34,340 nt of DNA, taken from an uncultured Clostridia bacterium. Its GTDB lineage: Bacteria > Bacillota > Clostridia > Oscillospirales > Acutalibacteraceae. The position numbers and the translations under genes were made by a program. Where the stretch lies: positions 1-34,340 of the forward strand of contig CALFTN010000012.1 of NCBI GenBank assembly GCA_937916395.1. The letters are read 5' to 3'. Below, in pieces: positions 5,328-13,537 of the stretch (its first letter is position 1; every line of letters begins with the position of its first letter). Under the pieces are notes generated by a model. It did no database searches. It was not told the origin of the DNA and saw only the letters and a list, made by a program, of their open reading frames with translations.

Positions 5328-7856
5328 ATGAAACTTTCTTTTTCAACTAAAGGTTGGCACGGCTATTTGTGGGAAGATTTTACAAAAATTGCAGACTCAC
5401 AAGGCTTTAACGGAATTGAACTCCACAATGTAAATAACCCTTCTTTCACTGAAAAAAATGGTGCTTTTTATATGAGCTCTGCTCAAGCAACCGTTCGTGA
5501 GCTTTACGAAAAGAATTTAAGAATTCCTTGTATTGATACTCTTAAAAACCCTGCTTCAAAGGATGAAAGAGAAGCGTTTTCAGAAGAGCTTAACAAATGT
5601 CTTGAAATTGCTTCTACACTTCACATTCCTTTTGTTCGCATTAAGGCAACTGACACTGGTGAAGATTACGATGAACAAAAAGCTGAGGTTATTTCTGTTC
5701 TTTCAGACATCATTCCAAAGGCTGAAAAGAATAACGTTACAATTATAATTGAAACATCAGGTCTTTTCTCAGACACAGAAAAACTTTTAGAAGTACTTAA
5801 CACATTCTCATGCGATTCACTCGCAGCACTCTGGGATTTTTATTCACCATATTTTATCGCAGGCGAGGAACCTGAAACAACAATTAAAAATCTTGGTGCT
5901 TATGTTAAACACGTGCATATTAAAGACGCTACTAAAGAGGATGGCGAAATTAAATATTGCCTTATTGGTGAGGGCGAATACCCTATTGAAGAGGCTGTTT
6001 TAGCACTTACCTCTGTTAACTACAACGGCTTTGCTTCTATTGAATGGGACCCAAAATGGATGCCTGAACTTGACGATATGGAGATTATTTTCTCTCACTT
6101 TGTAAGCTTTATGGCTCAGTTTGGCAATACCTCAAGAGCTAAAAAGACTCTTTACTCAAACAAAACGCACACAGGTAAATATGTGTGGAAAAAAGAAACT
6201 CTTATTGATGCTACATTCTCTCAGGTTCTTGACAGAATGGTTGAAGAATTCCCTGACCAGTATGCTTTTAAATACACTACTCTTGACTACACAAGAACAT
6301 ACTCAGAATTCCGTGACGACGTTGATGAATGCTGTAGAGCATTTATTTCTCTCGGTGTAAAACCTGGCAGTCACGTTGCAGTTTGGGCAACAAACGTACC
6401 TCAATGGTACATCGCATTCTGGGCTGCTACAAAAATTGGTGCAGTTCTTGTTACTATGAACACTGCTTACAAAATTCACGAAGCAGAATATCTTTTAAAG
6501 CAATCTGACACCCATACTCTTATTATGATTGACGGCTACCGTGATTCAAACTACAACGAAATCATTGGTGAACTTTGCCCTGAACTCGAAAACACAGTTC
6601 CAGGCGAACCACTTCACTCAAAGAGATTGCCATTCTTAAGAAACGTTATTACAGTAGGCTTTAAGAAAAAAGGCTGTTTAACCTGGGAGGATGCTATAAA
6701 AAGAGCACCATCTGTACCAAAAGAAGAGGTTTATAGACTTGCTGCTACAGTTGACGTTAATGATGTTTGTAACATGCAATACACCTCTGGTACAACCGGA
6801 TTCCCTAAAGGTGTTATGCTTACTCACTACAACATTGTTAATAATGGTAAAAACATCGGCGACAGAATGGACCTTTCTACTGCAGACAGAATGATGATTC
6901 AGGTGCCAATGTTCCACTGCTTTGGTATGGTTCTTGCTATGACAGCAACAATGACACACGGTGGTACAATTTTACCACTCCCTTACTTCTCACCAAAACC
7001 AGCACTTGCTTGTATTAACGCTGAAAGAATTACAGCTTTCCACGGTGTTCCTACAATGTTCATTGCTCTTTTAGAGCACCCTGACTTCCCTAAAACAGAT
7101 TTCTCATATATGAGAACAGGCATTATGGCTGGTAGCCCTTGCCCTATTGCTGTTATGCAGGACGTTGTTAATAAGATGAACATGAAAGAAATCACAATTG
7201 TTTACGGTCAGACTGAGGCTTCACCTGGTTGCACAATGAGTTCAACTGACGACCCACTCGAAGTCAGAGTTGCTACAGTTGGTAGAGCGCTCCCTGAAAT
7301 TGAGTGTAAAATTGTTGACCCTGAAACTGGTGAAGATTGTCCAGACGAAGTTAACGGTGAGTTTGTTGCACGTGGCTACAACATTATGAAGGGTTATTAC
7401 AAAATGCCTAAAGCTACTGCTGCTGCTATTGATAAAGACGGCTGGCTTCACACAGGTGACCTTGCTTGCAGAACTCCTGACGGCAACTACAAAATCACTG
7501 GCAGACTTAAGGATATGATTATTCGTGGTGGCGAAAATATTTATCCTAAAGAAATTGAAGAATTTATTTACACACACGAAAACGTTAAAGACGTTCAGGT
7601 TATTGGCGTTCCCGATGAACAATATGGCGAAGAAATAATGGCTTGTATCATTCTTAAAGAGGATGTTAGTATGACTATTGAAGAAATGAAGCAATACATT
7701 ATGGACCACATGGCTCGTCACAAGGTACCAAAATATATTGACTTTGTAGATTCCTTCCCAATGAATGCTGCAGGTAAAATTCTTAAATATAAAATGCGTG
7801 AAAATGCTATTGAAAAATACGGTCTTCAGAAAGCAAATTCTGTTGAGACTGCCTAA
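5328..7856 (+). CDS. Fusion: xylose-isomerase-like TIM barrel + AMP-forming acyl-CoA synthetase
   Basis: 842 residues in two domains. Residues 1-266 are a sugar phosphate isomerase/epimerase-type TIM barrel (AP_endonuc_2 fold) with the expected metal ligands in order: Glu142 (IIETSG), Asp170 (ALWDF), His197 (VHIKD) and Glu239 (SIEWD). Residues about 285-842 are an ANL-superfamily acyl-CoA synthetase: P-loop YTSGTTGFPKG (485-495), YGQTE (626-630), TGD (709-711), GRLKDMIIRGGENIYP (725-740) and catalytic Lys817 in AAGKILK. Both halves look catalytically intact. An AAGGAGG site precedes ATG, and the gene is coupled to the LeuA-like gene. The ligase half resembles medium/short-chain fatty acid ligases; the substrate cannot be read from sequence. 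Leucine control suggests a branched-chain acid such as isovalerate (inference). Confidence 0.9.
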   Translation: MKLSFSTKGWHGYLWEDFTKIADSQGFNGIELHNVNNPSFTEKNGAFYMSSAQATVRELYEKNLRIPCIDTLKNPASKDEREAFSEELNKCLEIASTLHIPFVRIKATDTGEDYDEQKAEVISVLSDIIPKAEKNNVTIIIETSGLFSDTEKLLEVLNTFSCDSLAALWDFYSPYFIAGEEPETTIKNLGAYVKHVHIKDATKEDGEIKYCLIGEGEYPIEEAVLALTSVNYNGFASIEWDPKWMPELDDMEIIFSHFVSFMAQFGNTSRAKKTLYSNKTHTGKYVWKKETLIDATFSQVLDRMVEEFPDQYAFKYTTLDYTRTYSEFRDDVDECCRAFISLGVKPGSHVAVWATNVPQWYIAFWAATKIGAVLVTMNTAYKIHEAEYLLKQSDTHTLIMIDGYRDSNYNEIIGELCPELENTVPGEPLHSKRLPFLRNVITVGFKKKGCLTWEDAIKRAPSVPKEEVYRLAATVDVNDVCNMQYTSGTTGFPKGVMLTHYNIVNNGKNIGDRMDLSTADRMMIQVPMFHCFGMVLAMTATMTHGGTILPLPYFSPKPALACINAERITAFHGVPTMFIALLEHPDFPKTDFSYMRTGIMAGSPCPIAVMQDVVNKMNMKEITIVYGQTEASPGCTMSSTDDPLEVRVATVGRALPEIECKIVDPETGEDCPDEVNGEFVARGYNIMKGYYKMPKATAAAIDKDGWLHTGDLACRTPDGNYKITGRLKDMIIRGGENIYPKEIEEFIYTHENVKDVQVIGVPDEQYGEEIMACIILKEDVSMTIEEMKQYIMDHMARHKVPKYIDFVDSFPMNAAGKILKYKMRENAIEKYGLQKANSVETA

Positions 7857-7860
7857 AAAC

Positions 7861-7906
7861 TTAGGAATTAGGAACTAGGAATTAGGAACTAGATATTAGG
7901 AAATAG
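7861..7906. repeat. Short tandem array (taggaattaggaac)
   Basis: Imperfect units TTAGGAATTAGGAACTA directly after the stop codon of the fusion gene. The end ttaggaaatag is complementary to ctatttccta at 7998-8010, so the array and its inverted partner bracket the hairpin at 7931-7976. The same cctattt units recur at 9788-9829. Confidence 0.75.
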
Positions 7907-7930
7907 TTAATTGAAAATTTAAAAAATACA

Positions 7931-7976
7931 TCCTATCATTTTTAGCTGCTATAAATTGCAACTTAAAATGATAGGA
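7931..7976 (+). terminator. Hairpin, probable terminator of the T-box operon
   Basis: Long stem tcctatcatttttagctgc / gcaacttaaaatgatagga with two mismatches, followed by taaatttctt. The T-tract is weak, so termination efficiency is uncertain; some readthrough into the amidohydrolase gene is possible. Confidence 0.6.
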
Positions 7977-8038
7977 TAAATTTCTTATAGCAAAACCCTA
8001 TTTCCTATTTCCTTATATATAAAAAAGAGATGAATAAT

Positions 8039-8842
8039 ATGAAAAACTACAATATAATAGATGCCCACTGTCACATCTATCCAGAAAAAATAGCACAAAA
8101 AGCAACTGACAGTACGGATAAATTTTATGGTGTGACACACGCACCATTTCACGGAACAACAAAAGAGCTTATAGAACAAAGTGAAATTTCTGGTGTCAGC
8201 AAAATGCTTGTTCAATCTGTTGCGACAACTGAAAAACAAGTTTCAAGTATAAACCACTTTATAGCTGATGAGGTGAAAAAATATCCTGATAAATTTATAG
8301 GCTTCGGCACACTTCACCCAAATTCAAGCGATTTAGAAAGAGATATTAACGAGCTTATTTCGTTAGAGCTCAAAGGTGTAAAGCTTCACCCTGACATTCA
8401 GAATTTTAAAATTGACGATTACCGCTGTCTTAAAATTTATGAGCTTTGTGAAAAATATCATTTACCAATTTTAATGCACACTGGTGATTCACGATTTGAT
8501 AACTCTAACCCAAACCGACTTCTTCCAGTAATGGAAATCTACACTGATTTAACCGTTATTGGTGCTCATTTCGGTGGTTACTCTATATGGGAAGAAGCAA
8601 GTGAAAAGCTCTCAAAATTACCTAATTTATATGTTGACACCTGCTCCGCATTTTTCGCTTTAAAAAAGGAAACTGCACTTAAAATAATCAGGCGTTATGG
8701 TGCAGATAAGGTAATATTTGCAACCGACTACCCAATGTGGCGACAAAAAGATGAATTAGACTACATTATGTCACTTGGGCTTACTGATGATGAACTTGAG
8801 AAGATTTTTTCATCTAACATTCTGAAAATAGTTGAAAGTTGA
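8039..8842 (+). CDS. Amidohydrolase family 2 (TIM-barrel metal hydrolase)
   Basis: 267 residues from ATG 8039. The metal-dependent amidohydrolase motifs are complete: DAHCH (His10, His12), KLHPD (His117), ILMHTGD (His147), GAHFGG (His177) and FATDYPM (Asp230). This is the Amidohydro_2 group (decarboxylases such as ACMSD/LigW and various hydrolases); the substrate is unknown. An ATG at 8030 would leave GAG directly abutting the start, whereas the ATG at 8039 has it at normal distance, so 8039 is preferred. The gene lies 180 bases after the T-box operon beyond a weak hairpin, with no clear promoter of its own, so it may be expressed by readthrough. A link to the ligase operon is only positional. 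Confidence 0.85.
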   Translation: MKNYNIIDAHCHIYPEKIAQKATDSTDKFYGVTHAPFHGTTKELIEQSEISGVSKMLVQSVATTEKQVSSINHFIADEVKKYPDKFIGFGTLHPNSSDLERDINELISLELKGVKLHPDIQNFKIDDYRCLKIYELCEKYHLPILMHTGDSRFDNSNPNRLLPVMEIYTDLTVIGAHFGGYSIWEEASEKLSKLPNLYVDTCSAFFALKKETALKIIRRYGADKVIFATDYPMWRQKDELDYIMSLGLTDDELEKIFSSNILKIVES

Positions 8843-8882
8843 AAATTGAAAGTTGAAAGTTTCGGAACGCTTCGCGTTGATT
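8832..8882. repeat. Short tandem array (gttgaaa) plus tttcgga...ttgatt module
   Basis: Units of gttgaaagttgaaaattgaaa begin inside the last codons of the amidohydrolase and run into tttcggaacgcttcgcgttgatt, a module also seen near 951 and 2940 beside the other arrays. Confidence 0.6.
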
Positions 8883-8907
8883 AAATAATCCAGGAAATAG
8901 TTAAATT

Positions 8908-8947
8908 AAACAACTCGTGTGTAGCAAAAACTACACACGAGTTGTTT
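8908..8947 (-). terminator. Strong terminator between convergent genes
   Basis: Perfect 17-bp stem aaacaactcgtgtgtag / ctacacacgagttgttt around a 6-base loop, between the plus-strand amidohydrolase and the minus-strand membrane protein; symmetric enough to work on both strands. Confidence 0.9.
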
Positions 8948-8949
8948 AT

Positions 8950-9654
8950 TTAGTAGTGAAAATGCGATTTTATAAAAACAACAGGGTCGTTTTTGGTATA
9001 ACGCATTTCAAATTCAACCCCTATTGCTCCCGACCAAATAATATAGTCATTGATACACCCTTCTCTTATCTCAATGTTTTCTGCTTCTTCTAATGGAATT
9101 TCATCAAAAGTAGCATCATCTATTATATAAATTTGTTCTTCTCCATTATCATTAGAAGATACTGTATAACTACATGGTTCGCCATCTTTATCTATATACT
9201 CTTCAAATTCACTAGTACCACAAAATTTAAAGTTCTGTTCATCTTTATAAAGCTCCATCATACTATTATGACAGTCTTCAAAAAAACTTTTTGCATCTTC
9301 CGGTGTTTTACAATCTATATAATAATTATAATTACTTAATCTACCATTCGGGAAATATCTTGTAAAAGCAATGAATTCGATTTTTTTACCTTCATAATCA
9401 AATTCGAACCGATAGTTTATTGAACCTGTTTCCGAATTCATTCCACTTATTTTTTGTGGTAAACCATATCTTAATATTACGTCACTCGGTCTGCTACACC
9501 AATCCAAATCTGGTGTTAAAAACGAAACCGATATGTTTCTGTATTCTTTAGGTACAGATACAACTCCACTCAATACAACATCAAAAAGACAAATACATAC
9601 CAAAACTATTACCGCAATTTTAATAAACTTTTTTGAAATCTTAATTTTTTTCAT
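8950..9654 (-). CDS. Hypothetical membrane-anchored protein
   Basis: 234 residues with a basic N-terminus (MKKIKISKKFIKI) and one hydrophobic segment (about 13-33), then a soluble domain presumably outside the membrane. I do not recognise the family. The soluble part is rich in acidic and aromatic residues and has four cysteines (CSRPSD, YIDCKT, DCHN, FKFCGT) plus later ones at CSYTV and GCIND. It has its own TTGAAT-17-TATAAT promoter, AGGAG before ATG, and a strong terminator, so it is a monocistronic unit. The start is well supported. A lipoprotein box is not evident, so an uncleaved signal anchor is more likely than a secreted form. Confidence 0.8.
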   Translation of the reverse strand: MKKIKISKKFIKIAVIVLVCICLFDVVLSGVVSVPKEYRNISVSFLTPDLDWCSRPSDVILRYGLPQKISGMNSETGSINYRFEFDYEGKKIEFIAFTRYFPNGRLSNYNYYIDCKTPEDAKSFFEDCHNSMMELYKDEQNFKFCGTSEFEEYIDKDGEPCSYTVSSNDNGEEQIYIIDDATFDEIPLEEAENIEIREGCINDYIIWSGAIGVEFEMRYTKNDPVVFIKSHFHY

Positions 9655-9677
9655 AACCCCACTCCTTTATAATTCTC

Positions 9678-9706
9678 ATTATACCATAAAAACACTACAA
9701 ATTCAA
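9678..9706 (-). promoter_or_regulatory. Promoter of the membrane-anchored orphan
   Basis: TTGAAT (9706-9701), 17-bp spacer, TATAAT (9683-9678) on the minus strand, about 24 bases before the start codon. Confidence 0.78.
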
Positions 9707-9723
9707 TAAACACATCAAATACA

Positions 9724-9771
9724 AAAACATCCTACCATTTAAAGTTACTCTCAACTGAAAATGATAGAATG
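9724..9771 (-). terminator. Terminator of the spoIIIA operon
   Basis: Stem formed by aacattctatcatttt and aaatggtaggatgtt on the minus strand with a trailing T-run, about 60 bases after the spoIIIAH stop codon. It shares the ctatcatttt core with the terminators at 430, 1424 and 7931. Confidence 0.72.
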
Positions 9772-9787
9772 TTTTATTATCAACTGC

Positions 9788-9829
9788 TTCCTATTTCCTA
9801 TTTCCTATTTCCTATTTCCTATTTCCTAA
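9788..9829. repeat. Tandem array of cctattt heptamers
   Basis: Five perfect CCTATTT units plus a partial one, between the spoIIIAH stop codon and the operon terminator. Same family as the sequence at 7861-7906 and 7998-8013. Confidence 0.85.
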
Positions 9830-9832
9830 TTT

Positions 9833-10408
9833 CTAAGACTCGCTGATTTTAACATTCTCTGCCTTAATTTCTGTATTATTAAGTACTGCATCCATAATCT
9901 GCAAAATACTTGCATCATTAAGGTTGCCTTTTGTTACAACAACCTCAGCATTATCATTATTTATCATTACAACACATTCACATTTAAGCTTTGCAGAAAT
10001 AAGTGCCTCAATATCTGCTTCAAGCTTGATTGTTTTACTTAAAGCTTCTATTGACTTTGAAATTTCTTCTGCACCCTTGCTACCATCTTCAGATTCTTTT
10101 AATAATGCTTTCATATCAGCCAAAGCTTCGTCATGAGCTTTGGTTCTTTTTAATTTTACAGTAGTAAAATAGTCTGTATTTTTACTGGAAGCAGCAGTTG
10201 CGTTATTCTCTTTCTTATTTGCATCTGTCTGGTTAGAATTCACATATTTGGCTTCGCCTATGCTCTGCACATATTCGCTACCAGTTTCGCCCTCTTCTAC
10301 ACTCTTGTTGTCTGAATTAGTAAAATACCAATTAACAAACACGGCAGAGCCCAGTGCTACAACAAGTGTTGCCATTATAAGTTGTCGTCTTTTAATTAGT
10401 AAATTCAT
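9833..10408 (-). CDS. spoIIIAH: Stage III sporulation protein AH
   Basis: 191 residues: short cytoplasmic N-terminus (MNLLIKRRQ), one membrane helix (about 10-30), a low-complexity linker, then a C-terminal YscJ/FliF-like domain ending in LNDASILQIMDAVLNN. In the family the mother-cell AH protein forms a ring and binds forespore SpoIIQ across the intermembrane space, making the engulfment channel. It is the last gene of the complete spoIIIA operon; its start overlaps the end of spoIIIAG by 17 bases, with AAGGAAAG upstream. A little shorter than the usual ~215 residues. The operon is normally sigma-E controlled. Confidence 0.9.
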   Translation of the reverse strand: MNLLIKRRQLIMATLVVALGSAVFVNWYFTNSDNKSVEEGETGSEYVQSIGEAKYVNSNQTDANKKENNATAASSKNTDYFTTVKLKRTKAHDEALADMKALLKESEDGSKGAEEISKSIEALSKTIKLEADIEALISAKLKCECVVMINNDNAEVVVTKGNLNDASILQIMDAVLNNTEIKAENVKISES

Positions 10409-10940
10409 TATTGGTCTTTCCTTTCTCTACCGAAATATTTGTGCTGTCTATATTAAAAACCGCCGAAACAGTTTCTATAATAGCCATTTTCACTTTTTCA
10501 TTCTCGCCACCAGTTGCGACTACCGCAACACCTTTCACTACAGGCTCATAAACCTTTATAATCACGCCTTCTTGTGTATTAGAACTCGTTTTCGCCATTA
10601 TATATGTTTCATCTGTTTCTTCTTTAAAATCGCCATTACCAGTTTCTGTTTTTAAGTTTTTATCCTTTAAATAAACATTTTCATAACAGCTTTCAAGGGT
10701 AATCATCACCTCAACGTCTCCTACACCATCTATTTTTTCTAAAAGCTCACAAAGCTTTTTTTCCTGCTCTTTTATGTAAGCTTCTGAAGATACATAGTTA
10801 TTCATATTCCCTGCACTTTCCTCATTATCCGCTAATTCAGAAACAGCCAAAAGCAAAAGTGCCAGAGTAGCACATAAAATAACCATAATATTCTTTTTGT
10901 TTTTACCAAGTTCCCCAAAAAGCCCTTTTAATTTAATCAT
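10392..10940 (-). CDS. spoIIIAG: Stage III sporulation protein AG
   Basis: 182 residues with a basic cytoplasmic tail, a membrane helix (about 18-36), and an extracytoplasmic ring-building domain. The family signature GVGDVEVMITLES is near residue 72 and GVAVVATGGENEKVKMAIIETVSAV lies in the C-terminal half. AG assembles into the large ring of the A-Q feeding channel in the mother-cell membrane. The start overlaps the spoIIIAF stop by 8 bases, so translation is coupled. Length matches the family minimum (about 200-230 in Bacillus). Confidence 0.92.
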   Translation of the reverse strand: MIKLKGLFGELGKNKKNIMVILCATLALLLLAVSELADNEESAGNMNNYVSSEAYIKEQEKKLCELLEKIDGVGDVEVMITLESCYENVYLKDKNLKTETGNGDFKEETDETYIMAKTSSNTQEGVIIKVYEPVVKGVAVVATGGENEKVKMAIIETVSAVFNIDSTNISVEKGKTNNEFTN

Positions 10941-11403
10941 TGTTTTTTACCCCAATTTTCAAAACTTCTCCAAAATCAGTTTTTAGCCGTTTTTCTAAAC
11001 CAGATATATTTTCTTTAAAATTTTCATCTACCAAAACAGTTACCTTTGTCAGCACAATTTCATTTGTTGCTTCGTCCACTTTTGTGCTTATATATATTTC
11101 ATATTCATTCACACCATCATTTATGAGTATATTCTCTATATTTTTATAAATTTCCTTTTCAATTAAACCAGCCGTATATTCAATGCTATTCGTTGGCTCT
11201 TCTGTTTCAAGTGAATATTCAAGCCCCTGTAATTCATCGTGTAAATCAAGCTTTGATAGTGGAATTATAATAACTGAGATTAAAATTATTGAAGAAACAA
11301 TTCTGAACACATCTTTGTTTTTTCTTGGTAAAATGAATTCAAATATACTGCCCAAGAGTGCACACACAGCATAATTCACTAAAATTAACTTTATACTATC
11401 CAT
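10933..11403 (-). CDS. spoIIIAF: Stage III sporulation protein AF
   Basis: 156 residues: two membrane helices (about 8-25 and 33-50) separated by the short loop LPRKNKDVFR, then a soluble domain with the alternating pattern seen in AF ring-forming domains (YEIYISTKVDE, VLVDENFK). Position between AE and AG and the 8-base overlaps at both ends support the call more than sequence alone, as AF diverges quickly. Role: membrane component of the SpoIIIA-SpoIIQ channel. Confidence 0.86.
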   Translation of the reverse strand: MDSIKLILVNYAVCALLGSIFEFILPRKNKDVFRIVSSIILISVIIIPLSKLDLHDELQGLEYSLETEEPTNSIEYTAGLIEKEIYKNIENILINDGVNEYEIYISTKVDEATNEIVLTKVTVLVDENFKENISGLEKRLKTDFGEVLKIGVKNND

Positions 11404-12505
11404 TTTTAAACACCAACATAAATCCGCAAGAGATTACAAAAAGCACGGCAGAAAAGAAAATTGTTGCTAACAGTAAAATAAGCACATCTTTAAATATGAG
11501 CACAACATTCTGTATTTTAAATGAACCTAAAACATCACCCATTGTGCTTATAAAATTAAGTGTAAAGCACCATATAAAAAGCTCTAATACAACAGGACAA
11601 ACTATTATAACAACCGTTAATATTCCAAACACACCCACAGTGCTTTTAATGAGCTGCAGACTTGCCATTACACTATGATAGCTTTCACTCACAACTCCAC
11701 CAACAAGCGGAATTGAACGTCCAACTAAAAACTTTACACCTCTTGTGGCTACCGTATCAGCACTTGCTCCAAGAATTGATTTTATTCCTGAAACACCTGA
11801 AAAAACCGTTGTCAATACACCTAAAATAAATATATAAACCCTTTTAATTAAATCACTCATTCTTTCACTGAAGGTTTTAATGTTGAAGCATGAAAGAAAT
11901 GAAAGTGCGCACATTACATTTGAAAGAGGCTCTGCTATAGAAGAAAGTATCAGGCTAAGCAGAGAATTAAGTGCTACATTCATACCGAGAAAGGATGTTC
12001 CCTGCGCCACACCACCTGAAGCAGAGCTTACCGCACAAAAGACACCAGCAAACGATGTAGTGAACACAGAAAGCGATTCCAACACCGAAAAAGAACGCGT
12101 TATAAGACTCAGCAGTGGCACTAAAAGAAAGCACGAAACACAACACGAACCTATAAGGGTTACTGTTTCTGGTGAACGTGAAATATTTGTAATAAGTGCC
12201 ATCAACGCCATTACACCTGTTACAGTCAAAAAACACTTAAACGGTTCTTTTAAACTACTCTTAAACATTTCATAAAGTGAATCAAAAATCTTTTTTGGTG
12301 TAACAGAAAATATGCTTTCATAACTCACTTCGGTAATTCCCATTTCATTTAATACCTCTATTACGGAGGAATCCACAGAAGAAATCATATCATCATAAGA
12401 AAATTCATCCTTGTAATTGTCTATATCCCCATCACCTGCAAATGCAGTTACCGAAAATAAAAAAATAAACACAATTACAAATATTAAAACACCTGTTTTT
12501 TTCAT
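11396..12505 (-). CDS. spoIIIAE: Stage III sporulation protein AE
   Basis: About 369 residues with a cleavable-looking signal sequence (MKKTGVLIFVIVFIFLFSVTAFAG) and six to eight membrane helices. Typical AE motifs include GDVLGSFKIQNVVL and VATRGVKFLVGRSIPLVGGVVSE. A longer frame opens at 12577, but it would overlap spoIIIAD by 71 bases; the ATG at 12505 has GGAG seven bases upstream and directly follows the spoIIIAD stop, so it is preferred. AE is the polytopic channel protein of the A-Q complex, related to type III export components in some comparisons. Confidence 0.93.
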   Translation of the reverse strand: MKKTGVLIFVIVFIFLFSVTAFAGDGDIDNYKDEFSYDDMISSVDSSVIEVLNEMGITEVSYESIFSVTPKKIFDSLYEMFKSSLKEPFKCFLTVTGVMALMALITNISRSPETVTLIGSCCVSCFLLVPLLSLITRSFSVLESLSVFTTSFAGVFCAVSSASGGVAQGTSFLGMNVALNSLLSLILSSIAEPLSNVMCALSFLSCFNIKTFSERMSDLIKRVYIFILGVLTTVFSGVSGIKSILGASADTVATRGVKFLVGRSIPLVGGVVSESYHSVMASLQLIKSTVGVFGILTVVIIVCPVVLELFIWCFTLNFISTMGDVLGSFKIQNVVLIFKDVLILLLATIFFSAVLFVISCGFMLVFKNG

Positions 12506-12506
12506 C

Positions 12507-12896
12507 CTACTGCTCCAATAAACTAAGTGCCGTAACAAGTACTGCTGTGAATGTAGGCATAGCCGAAACACACGCAAGAATTTTAACTACTGTGTCGAGC
12601 ACGCCTGCAACGGCATTTTCACCATTATCTCTGCAAATATCAGAAACTATACCGCCGACTGTCAGAATAGAAAACGCTTTAAGCATTGTTTTCAGAATAT
12701 CACCTGAAACAGAAGTCATATTTGAAATATCTGAAAACGCGTTTAAAAGTGTTTTAAACTCCGGCAGAATCCCCACGATTATAATTACAACAACAGCAAT
12801 TTCTGTCAGCAACGATAATTGTGATACATACTTTCTTAAGAGGGTTAATAATATTACGCCGACGAGTGCAAAAACTGCTAATTTGGTTATTGTCAT
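12507..12896 (-). CDS. spoIIIAD: Stage III sporulation protein AD
   Basis: 129 residues, hydrophobic, with about four membrane helices. The motif CRDNGENAVAGVLDTVVKILACVSAMP is characteristic of the AC/AD family. Its start overlaps spoIIIAC by 4 bases and its stop precedes spoIIIAE by one base. Length equals the family norm (about 130). Confidence 0.93.
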   Translation of the reverse strand: MTITKLAVFALVGVILLTLLRKYVSQLSLLTEIAVVVIIIVGILPEFKTLLNAFSDISNMTSVSGDILKTMLKAFSILTVGGIVSDICRDNGENAVAGVLDTVVKILACVSAMPTFTAVLVTALSLLEQ

Positions 12897-13087
12897 ATAC
12901 CAAAAAGTGACGATAGCTCGTCATTTAACTCTGTAATAAAGGGCAAAAGCATCAAGGCTACAATAATAATTCCGGCAACAGTAATTATAATAGTGTATTC
13001 CTCTTTACCACTCTTTTGTAAAATCTGATTGATAACAGCAGTTATAAGACCTATTGCCGCTATTTTATATATAAATGATATATCCAA
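12893..13087 (-). CDS. spoIIIAC: Stage III sporulation protein AC
   Basis: 64 residues, two membrane helices (about 5-24 and 32-50), starting MDISFIYKIAAIGLITAVINQIL with a GKEEYT turn, as in all AC proteins. Length is the family norm (about 65-68). Six bases separate it from spoIIIAB; the stop overlaps the spoIIIAD start. Confidence 0.95.
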   Translation of the reverse strand: MDISFIYKIAAIGLITAVINQILQKSGKEEYTIIITVAGIIIVALMLLPFITELNDELSSLFGI

Positions 13088-13093
13088 AAGATT

Positions 13094-13537
13094 TTACCCC
13101 CCTAGCACGAGAACACACACAACACAAAGTGCACTAATTGCTCCCACCACATTTACTTTTGCCTTTTCTTTACTTGCACTCTCTTTATAAAACTCCTGAA
13201 ATCGCTCTATATATTCATCACACAAGCTGAGCTGACCTTCTTCATCGGTTGTACCAATTTTTTGAGTAAACGCAGAAAATTCTTTTTGAATTTTTTCACC
13301 AACACAATCTGAAATTGAAATATCCTCATCAAAAGCTAAGTATGAATAATTCTCTTTTTTAGCGTTTTCTATAAGGCTCACATAATCCATTGATAAAAAG
13401 CGAATATTATTTTTAACTGAATTTATAAATTTTACCGCTTCGTAAAGTGCGCTGGTGTTCCTTTTGATATTAATAATTCTATTTAATCCTAAAAGCACAA
13501 AAACCAGAGATAGCAACACAGAAGAAATTAAATTCAT
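13094..13537 (-). CDS. spoIIIAB: Stage III sporulation protein AB
   Basis: 147 residues, somewhat shorter than the usual ~170. An N-terminal membrane helix is followed by a helical soluble domain (LYEAVKFINSVKNNIRFL is the usual AB pattern) and a C-terminal membrane helix ending in VLVLGG. AB is thought to act with the AA ATPase in channel assembly, by analogy with GspF/PilC. It overlaps spoIIIAA by 4 bases (ATGA), giving coupled translation. Confidence 0.9.
   Translation of the reverse strand: MNLISSVLLSLVFVLLGLNRIINIKRNTSALYEAVKFINSVKNNIRFLSMDYVSLIENAKKENYSYLAFDEDISISDCVGEKIQKEFSAFTQKIGTTDEEGQLSLCDEYIERFQEFYKESASKEKAKVNVVGAISALCVVCVLVLGG

Noticed and set aside
11396..12577. Longer spoIIIAE start at 12577
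   Set aside because: It would overlap spoIIIAD by 71 bases and adds residues unlike the family; the signal sequence begins at 12505 behind a good ribosome site.
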